A stretch of 64,000 bases of DNA from Symbiodinium microadriaticum (Eukaryota > Sar > Dinophyceae > Suessiales > Symbiodiniaceae). The position numbers were made by a program, and so were the translations under genes. Below, in pieces: positions 56,801 through 64,000 of this stretch. Location of the stretch: contig LSRX01000716.1 in NCBI GenBank assembly GCA_001939145.1, positions 315,580 to 379,579 of the forward strand, given 5' to 3'. Below the pieces are notes generated by a model that searched no databases, was not told where the DNA came from, and was given only the letters and a program-made list of their open reading frames with translations. Each line of letters opens with the position of its first letter. Position 1 is the first letter of the stretch.

Positions 56801-59800
56801 AGTCCACAGCCTGAGGCTCGGAGGCTCGGGCGATCTCGGCGCTCGCAGGTGCTTGCTTGGCAGCGCGTGAAGGAGGGCACGCCAGCTGCAGCCGAAAGCT
56901 CAGATAAGCCTCGCCACGACGGAGAAAGACAGATGCTGTACTGGATCCCCATGCCGGTCACTTTGGCTGAGCGCCTGGGCCTGGTCAGAGTCCCCTGTGC
57001 GAGGTCACCCGACTGAAAGCAAAGCTGCAGGGTGCGAATGCAACTGGCTTCTTGGCTCTTGGCCTGCCTCGTTTCAGCTGCCTCGAAAATTGAGCAGTCG
57101 TTCTAGGGGGTTTGGGGTTCTGCCTTCCATTCCATCTCCATCCATCTCCAACGCTCTCCCGTCCTTGTTTCGGCTGCTGGGTTGGCTCCTTCTCTGTGCA
57201 TGCGAGGATGGGTGTCGATGTCGGACAGCGGCATTCCGAACCTCGAGGCGCCGTGGAATCCTAGGGTTCGGGGATGTTTTTCTTTTGGCGACGCCGCGCT
57301 TGGGCCCTGCAGGTTCTTTGAAAACTTGGCTTCGCCATCTCACGAGTGCCGCTGGTGAAAACTGCTGAGAGAAGCATCCAGTCTTCGCAGCTACTTGGTC
57401 CACAGTTTTCAGGTACCAACGCAAAGTGAGTGCTCTTTCTGCATGCAGCGAGGCTACGCTGGCAGCCAGGGCACTGTCTGGAGTGCACCGCCGGGCGGTT
57501 TTGGCATCATTTGCACCTGAGCGCGCTGTCCAGATGGCCATCCGTAGCATTAGTATTGCAAGGAGTCCCATTCTCAACACCACTAAGCCGAACCATCAAG
57601 TACTGCTAAGACTAAGATTCTCACACGAATTCAAGTCTTTCTGTCAGAGTCAAGGAGACGGAGTTCTTGCTTCTTGCCGCTGTCAGATACGAAGGGAGAC
57701 CTGGAGAAGATCAGAAGCCAATGCCAGTGAGGGTTTTGATTCCCAGTATATATCACTTCTCCACATCTTCCTTCCCTCATCTAGCGAAGCAATGCGAAGC
57801 AGTTGTACAGTCTGGAAGTCCAGTGGACACGTGCCAAGAGCACACTGCCGAGATCTCCTTGTTTCAGGGGGTGCATGATATCAAGTAGAGAAGAGGCCCA
57901 GTTTCGTTTGCTTCGTGTTCTGAAACTCCAAGAACTGTCAGGGCATTTTTTCGTCAGTTGGTTAACGTGCACCCTTCTGCCCTTCTGGAGTTTGTCTCTC
58001 AGCATCTTCTGGATGAAGGAAGCTTGGACGAGAGGAGGAGCGGGATGGGGATCGGCAGCAAGGTTAGGTGATATCTCCGATTCCAGGGTGTTGGGTTGAA
58101 TGAAGGATCTAGGACATTCGTGCTACTCCCAGCCGTCCCATGTGTGAAGCTTTGGGGCAGGAGGGTAGGACTAGCATTGTTTTCGCTTTGGGTATTGTGA
58201 CCTCGAACAGGTGTGTAACTGTGTAAGTGTTAGAGGGGCTTGGCTTGGCTTCGTCTCCGGTCGTTGTTCTGTTCATCACTTCCACGGAGACCTTCGCGCG
58301 GAGAACGACTTCTTCACTTCGTGCTGCCGGGGCGGCCCTTGGCTAAGACAACGCACGGCCTGACTTGAGCTGGGAGTCCTGGGAGTTACATGTTTCGTGT
58401 TTGTTTGATGTAAGATGGCAGAAGGCACAGCTCGGTAAGGCATCGCCTGGGCTCTCCTCCTCAAATTTGTTTCTTGTGGCGGTGCGGGAAGCCAAACTTT
58501 ATCACAGTCTCTTGGCTGAGCCTTTTCTAAAGTTCCTCGCCCACGCCCATAATCGACAAAGTCCTCGGCGAGAGGGTGTCGTTTTCCCGGTTGAGCTGCA
58601 TTCCCTGCTTGTGTCATTGCTTTTTTTGATGCCTGGCCTAGTGGCCTCGTGGTTTCGGTTGGGGAAAGTGACGGCAAGTGGCTCCTCCAGAGTTGCACAT
58701 ATAAACTGGACCATCCTGCTGACGGGAAGCCCAGCGTGAGTTACCGACCAGCCGACCGACGATGCCCCTTGGTGTCTGAATGTCTCTTCGTTCCTGCACG
58801 TGCTTGAAGACATCAAGCTTGCGACTTGGGATGCAGAGCCGGTGTTGAGCAATCGAATACGTTTTTGTCATTTTTTAAGGCTCAGTCGGTTCGCCAAAGT
58901 CCTTACACAATCTTCAATGTCCCAGACACTTGACCAGGTAGCTCTGATAAGTTCGGGAGAAACTTGGAGCACTCGGTGCCGACATGTGCACGTTGCCGAG
59001 ATGTCATGGACGATCTGGGCACGACCTTCTCAATCCAAGTCCAGCCTCCTGTAAGATCTTTAGGCCCAATTCACCTCTATAGACTCTCTTAGAGACCCGC
59101 AATGAGGTAGTGCAAAAAAAACAAGACTGTCCCCCTCTTTGGGAAGTCCCTGGAGGAGACCCTAACACGCAGCGTGACAAGCGCTCGGCCGCTCCGAGGC
59201 GCCCGCGGAGGTTTTTTTTCCCTTTTGAGTCGCGTCTTTTCGTCCTCTGCTGTGCAGGCCCAAAAAAGACGTCTCTCCTCTGATGGGTGCTGTGCTCACT
59301 GAGCAGTCTCGGCCGCCCCCCGTAGAAGCTACGAATAGAGAGAAATTGGAGCCGATGCCGAGGCTGCACAATGTACTGCCTTAGACAGTTGCTAGTGCAG
59401 AGTCTCGGGGCAGTGGAGGTCCTGATTGGGGAGTCCCGATTATGTAGCCGCGTAGGGAGCACCATGCCAGCAAGTCACTCGATGACAAAGGTGCTGACCG
59501 GACATTGGGGAGGGGGGGTTCAAGTTGCAGTCAATTTTCAAGCGGATCTGCAAGGCTCACGCTGCTACACACTGGTACTGGTAACCCGATATCTATATTG
59601 CTGAGGCCGCACTCCTCACTCCACTGCTGGAGCAGCTCAGTCCAAAAGTTTATGTGGCGTCGGGGGCCTCAGTCTGCAGCGCGCATGTCCGAATCGCTTC
59701 AGGTAGTAGCGGTAGCGATTTCGTTGGAACCATGTGGCTGGCAAGTGACGAAAGACCTCCGGAGGGAGCGATTTGCCTTTCTCACCTAGGTTCTGGCGTC

Positions 59801-59990
59801 AGCTGTCTTTTACATCTGCCGAAATCTACCAGGACAGATCTCGCGGTAGCTGCAGGCCTTGTAGGCCTCTTTTTTTTGCCGGAAAGGAGCTCTTCGAATT
59901 GAAAGGCAAGGGCAAGATGCTGGTTCCTTAGGCCTCAGACATCTTAGGTCCTGCCTGGCCCTTGAGAGAGAATTACTGACATCCAGGCCC
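56801..59990. other. No recognised gene
   Basis: Short open frames on both strands without family resemblance, and few repeats. May hold further exons or the 3' untranslated part of the coiled-coil gene. Confidence 0.4.
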
Positions 59991-59992
59991 GG

Positions 59993-60430
59993 GAGCCGGT
60001 CTCTCAACTCCTTGGATGACGACGAGGCCGAAACGCGGAAAGCCAGTGCTAACATATCCGCATTCAGGGATGACGTGCTAGGTAAGAACTACAGGTACTG
60101 GAGTTCGCAATGATGTCATTCTGCCCGCATATGGCGCACGGCTGGCAAACGCCGTGCGTGGATCAACATGCACAGCCGGAAAGCGCTTGTCTAGCATGGA
60201 GGCCGAGTTCTTAGCAGTGGCATCCAGGGGCAATCTCAAACGTCTCGTATAATGGTGTAGGCTCGGTAAGTTCGTAGCGCCACACTGGAATCGAAGCAAT
60301 CAATCTGAAAGTGCCTCAGGACGATGCGGCAGTGGATGTAAAGAAGGCAGCGAGGCCTGAAACAGTTGGAAGCAGGGAGTCAGAGCTGTCTGCATTGAAC
60401 AGCGCGGCCAAGTTTGCAGGTATCGTTTTT
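59993..60430 (+). CDS. Possible exons, acidic helical, unidentified
   Basis: Two + strand stretches have coding texture: SLNSLDDDEAETRKASANIS (about 59998-60057) and KVPQDDAAVDVKKAARPE to ELSALNSAAKFAG (about 60307-60420). The second ends at a potential donor (GCAG|GTATCG). No family recognised; they may belong to one gene or be chance. Confidence 0.25.
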
Positions 60431-60865
60431 TAACATGATAGTTCGGTACATGTCCAGGTGCAATGAGCTGGCGCGCAAGGCCATCAAACACTATGGGATC
60501 TTCCTGGAGAGCTACCAGCCAGTGCCGGGCTGTGTTTGCCGGTGACTCTGGGCGTTTGCATCTCTGGCAACGGGGCTTACTGAGGATGGCACAACTGCAG
60601 AGAAAGTCGAGAAAGACCACGCCAGCACGTCCCGTCCTGAATTGTGACGAAGCGAGATGGCCCGGATTCTATGCCAATGCAGCGCCAGGTACTTGATCGG
60701 GAAGCTGAATCGTGCGCGTCTTCGCACGAAGATGAGAGGTGACTTACATTCATCGCATAGACGCACAGAGGGCCAACACCACTTACGACCACAGCGGCTA
60801 CTGTAGCTGAGTGAAGGACTTCCTGCGGATGACAACATCGAGGAGTGCGACGCTAAGCGTCTCCT

Positions 60866-61339
60866 GTGCACCTGACCTGGGGAAATGAGTATGTTGTGGC
60901 CGTTGTGGCAGTTTCCAAAGACCCTGCACTTTCTGGGTACTTGAGGCACAAGATGGCATTAAAAGAATACGAAGAGATCCTCCAATACGGCGACCGAAAT
61001 CCGGAGGCATGCCAGTCTCATGTCGGTGTCGAGGGCTTTCCGAGGAAAGGATGGTACCTAAGCGTGAGCCTCGGGTCAGAAAGCATGGGCTCAAGGGATT
61101 TTAATCGAGCGCTCGGTAGTGCAGGGAGGTTTGCTCATTGGGGAAACCCCTACGTGGCCGATGTACTGGGCCAGGTGGTTGATGCCGATGTGAACATGTC
61201 CATGGAGCTGAAGCTCTGTGCCGAGATGGTCCGCTCCTCATTTCTCGTCGGTGCCGGTGCCGACGCCAATTGTTTCTCGGCCCAGGTGGGCCTGCTCCCA
61301 ACTAAGCTTGCGCGCCTGGCAAAGCGCCGGAGCCGATGA
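60866..61339 (+). CDS. Open frame of 157 codons, unidentified
   Basis: Continuous + frame starting within GNEYVVAVVAVSKDPALSGY and running through MALKEYEEILQYGDRN, a Gly/Ser stretch and a hydrophobic tail. It has ordinary amino-acid composition but matches no family I know, and the upstream start is a non-ATG codon, so it would have to be an internal exon if real. Confidence 0.25.
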   Translation: MHLTWGNEYVVAVVAVSKDPALSGYLRHKMALKEYEEILQYGDRNPEACQSHVGVEGFPRKGWYLSVSLGSESMGSRDFNRALGSAGRFAHWGNPYVADVLGQVVDADVNMSMELKLCAEMVRSSFLVGAGADANCFSAQVGLLPTKLARLAKRRSR

Positions 61340-61964
61340 GTTGGAAAAAGCAGCGCTGGCTTACGCTCCTTTGCTTGCGGCTCGACGCATGCATTGAGTG
61401 ATGGAAGCTCCAAGGGAAACCCATCCTGTGGTCCCTTGACCCAAGCGAAGCTGCGAACGCCCAGGCACCTCTGCCGGTATAAACTAAAGCACAGACATTT
61501 TTGGGATCCAAAGCCTGGCTCGAAAAAAGGCCAACAGCGAGACGATACTGCCAGGAGTTGTCGTTTAGAATTGTCTCAGGTAGGAGGTAACTAGGGCGAA
61601 ATCGTGTCCAGGACTTAATTTTGGTCCTTTCACAATTGTGAACGGGCAGGGGTAGTCCCCCCTCCCCGCCGCGCCAGCACAGAGTGGCATCAGCATTGTA
61701 CAATGTCAGGAGGTGAGCCCCTCTCGTTTGGTTCCCTTGCCTCCCCGCCTCAAGGTCTATCTGTTTACTCGACATGGCAGCCGACATATTGTCTTTATGC
61801 GGCCGAATGCGTCTACGTAGCAGGTTTCAAGTTCGCTGCCTCAGTAATTATCTAAGCAGCCACGAGGACAGATCAAAGCTGCTCCTAGATGGCCGAGTTA
61901 TTGCTCATGCAGGGACATTCCGGGAGTCCATCAGGTCTGTCTAAAGCAGAAGCGTGCCATCATC

Positions 61965-63215
61965 TTGCAGGATGAAGTTTCATGGCAATACATACGTGCT
62001 TGCTTCCAGCGACCGAGCTCTATCGACTCTGCTTCCTTTTGTCCCCCTTGCTTTCGTGGCCTTTTCACAAGGATCTGTACGGCGAGGCATCGAGAACCAG
62101 TAAGACACCATCAACAGCATTCTCAAGGACGACGCAGACACGTCCGACAAGGTGAGCGAGGGCTGACAAGACAGGGACCCACTGGCCTGACACAGTCTCG
62201 CGCTCTGCATGCCAACACTCTGCCCTGCGCGGGCCCTTTACAGCATTCGACCACGAAAGGATTGGTGCAAGTGCAACCTGCAGGGGTACGTTGCAGCGCC
62301 GCCCAGGCAACCCGACGCGTAGGGATTTTACGCGGTGCCTCTTCGGCCACCTTGTCTTGCTTTCGCTCTCAGCCTCGCGCCTGCGCGGGGCACCATGGCG
62401 CACCGATCTCAGCGGGTCTCCTTGCGCGCCGCATTCGTTCGCCCCGACAGATGCAATTGGTTTCGTCTCAGATGTCGAGCCGCTCGTGTGCGCTATGGGT
62501 GTCACTGGGTGTCTTAGGCTTCGCGAACAAGGCACCTGGCATGGAGCCCCTCACGACGTGGCACCTGGCGTGGGCTCCATGCTTGTTGGAAGATGCTGGA
62601 AGTAACAGGTGAAGTGCTGTCCCAGAATGCGGCCTTATGAGCCATCGCAAAAAGCCCACGCTTGGTGCGTTCGAGACGCATGTCGCGACGATATTCCGCG
62701 TATCGCAAGCGTTGCTGCTGTCCCAGGCAGGGCTGCCGCCTGCCAGCCCTGTCACTCGCTCCGGGGGCCGTGGCGACACGCTCTCCACCTGGCCTTGCTT
62801 CCAGGCGCAAGCGTCGCGACACTTAGCCGGAGTCGTCGCATTCGCCGCGCTGCCACCACCGGTGCCGCCGCACCCGCAGCCTTTTTCTTGCGGTTACTGG
62901 CGCGAGCTGTGCATGATGAACTCGCTGCCGTTGCCATCCGTTCGGCTCTGTTGGCAGTCGCCTTTACTGCCGGCGAAGCGGCTGTGCACGAGGTCTTGCA
63001 GCACGAGCGCTGGCTGCACTGTCCTGCTCCCCAAATTCGCAGGGACCGCGCCTGAAATCTGCATACGCTGTTCGAAAAAAAACGTGTGGACAAACGGTTT
63101 GCCTAGCACTCAAGGTACGCCCTCCCGTAGATTGCAGCGTGCTGGACTGGGTTCTCTTCCTGCGATTCCCAGGGTTATTTACAAAGGTCCTGCAAGGATG
63201 GAATGTTCGGTGTGA
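61965..63215. other. GC-rich stretch with overlapping long frames
   Basis: Open frames of 148-215 codons overlap on both strands (+ 61965-62612, + 62609-63055, + 62637-63215, - 62065-62535). High GC lowers stop frequency and can explain all of them. The 62609 frame has an Ala/Leu helix (LAAVAIRSALLAVAFTAGEA) but no family was recognised. Confidence 0.35.
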
Positions 63216-63346
63216 ATAGCTTTGCCTGGTCTACGCACTGTGGAAGACATTCCGCAGGCTTCAACAACGTGTCACGAATGTCTTTTTTCCTTTGGCGACG
63301 AACTAGGTGTTGCTGCCCTTAATCCCTTCCCCCTATTATTAAAACG

Positions 63347-63361
63347 CCCCCCCCCCCCCCC
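63347..63361. repeat. C-run (15)
   Basis: About fifteen C in a row at the start of the repeat-rich right end. Confidence 0.85.
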
Positions 63362-63369
63362 TGATTCAG

Positions 63370-63680
63370 GGGCAGACAGCCAGACAGCACCGTTTTTCAC
63401 AACAGCCAGTTGCCTCTAGTCAGACAGTCGGCCATTTGTGAAGAAGGGTTTTAGGGTTCTCTAATTAATTAATTAATGACCCCTAAACCCTAAACCCTAA
63501 AACCTAAACCCTAAACCCGAAACCCTAATTAATTCATCAGACAGCCATGCCCAGACAGGCCGACAAGGAAGACAGGCAGCATGGCTGTCGATTTCGATAG
63601 GCAGCCAAGTCAGACCGCAAGGCCAGCCAGCAGTGCAGGCCTTCTTTTTGTCAAGGCAGCCAGACAACCCGCCAGCCACT
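63370..63680. repeat. CAGACAG/GCCAGCCA-rich tract
   Basis: Many scattered copies of CAGACAG, CAGGCAG and GCCAGCCA around the telomere-like block (63372-63384, 63420-63426, 63538-63583, 63600-63680). Irregular spacing, no fixed unit. Confidence 0.6.
63445..63529. repeat. Interstitial telomere-like repeat
   Basis: GGGTTTTAGGGTT at 63447-63458, then (TTAA)n, then six to seven CCCTAAA units with variants (63480-63527), then CTAATTAATT again. TTTAGGG is the plant-type telomere repeat also reported for dinoflagellates. The two parts point in opposite directions, making a short inverted arrangement around an AATTAATT core. Confidence 0.88.
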
Positions 63681-63689
63681 GCACAGGGA

Positions 63690-64000
63690 AAGAGGGAGGG
63701 AAAGAGTGCAAAATTCCACTATACAATCTGGACAGTGAGAGCAACCTAGATATGAGATCAATCCTCAATCCACTCAATCACACGTAATCCACTCTTTGTG
63801 CGACCAGGCAGTTGTCCAGTCTGGCTTGAGCCAGTCTTGATCCTTGAGCCAATGCCATTCGGCATCGTTGCATCCAGTGATGCATCATGAACATTGTATG
63901 CTCATTCAGACCATGTCATTTAACACAGTCCCTTGATTCTGACTTTAGTCAGAGATCACATTCAAATCACTAACCAAATAAGCGCAGTGGAAAACAACAT
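63690..64000. other. No recognised feature
   Basis: Repetitive-looking text with TCAATCC, CAGTCTTGATCC and TGCATC pieces, no gene seen. Confidence 0.4.

Overview
The window looks like nuclear DNA of a dinoflagellate, most likely a symbiodiniacean or close relative. The evidence is: genes split into many short exons; introns that begin with GC or GA as well as GT and end in AG; every recognisable gene on the + strand; abundant microsatellites; decayed retroelements inside introns; a TTTAGGG-type telomere-like block near the right end; and a possible relic of the dinoflagellate spliced leader. Nothing resembles a bacterial operon, a CRISPR array or an rRNA gene, and no convincing tRNA was found. 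There is a 353-base assembly gap at 30399-30751.

Layout. 0.8-9.1 kb: a KCNH/cyclic-nucleotide-gated-type channel gene whose 5.9-kb GC-AG intron carries a dead LINE-like reverse transcriptase between two 270-bp direct repeats. 9.1-14.1 kb: no recognised gene, but a two-part 10-bp minisatellite. 14.2-15.2 kb: a broken protein kinase interrupted by fold-back inverted repeats. 17.2-21.8 kb: a nearly complete dyskerin/CBF5 gene (H/ACA pseudouridine synthase) of about 20 exons. 22.0-28.7 kb: a voltage-gated cation channel with one visible membrane domain and C-terminal EF-hands, with degenerate retroelement sequence and triplet repeats in its last intron. 28.7-33.9 kb: gap, tandem repeats and an AT-rich stretch, no gene. 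33.9-38.8 kb (perhaps to 39.2): a KIF-binding-protein (KBP/KIFBP) homologue. 39.4-41.3 kb: an Arg/Gly-rich segment, inverted triplet arrays and a gene with a GWWFGP-type domain. 42.1-44.6 kb: the C-terminal two thirds of an arylsulfatase. About 45-57 kb: one large coiled-coil gene ending in an SH3-like TGWVTVAGNQG module, with an internally deleted Copia LTR retrotransposon (51423-54497) in one of its introns. 57-64 kb: no recognised gene, then an interstitial telomere-like block and CAGACAG-rich repeats.

The genes do not form a pathway. Their shared strand is the usual dinoflagellate arrangement of unidirectional gene blocks. Exon boundaries were worked out by hand, by asking that the spliced frame continue a recognised protein family. 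Boundaries described as exact satisfy both the frame and an AG acceptor; others are approximate.
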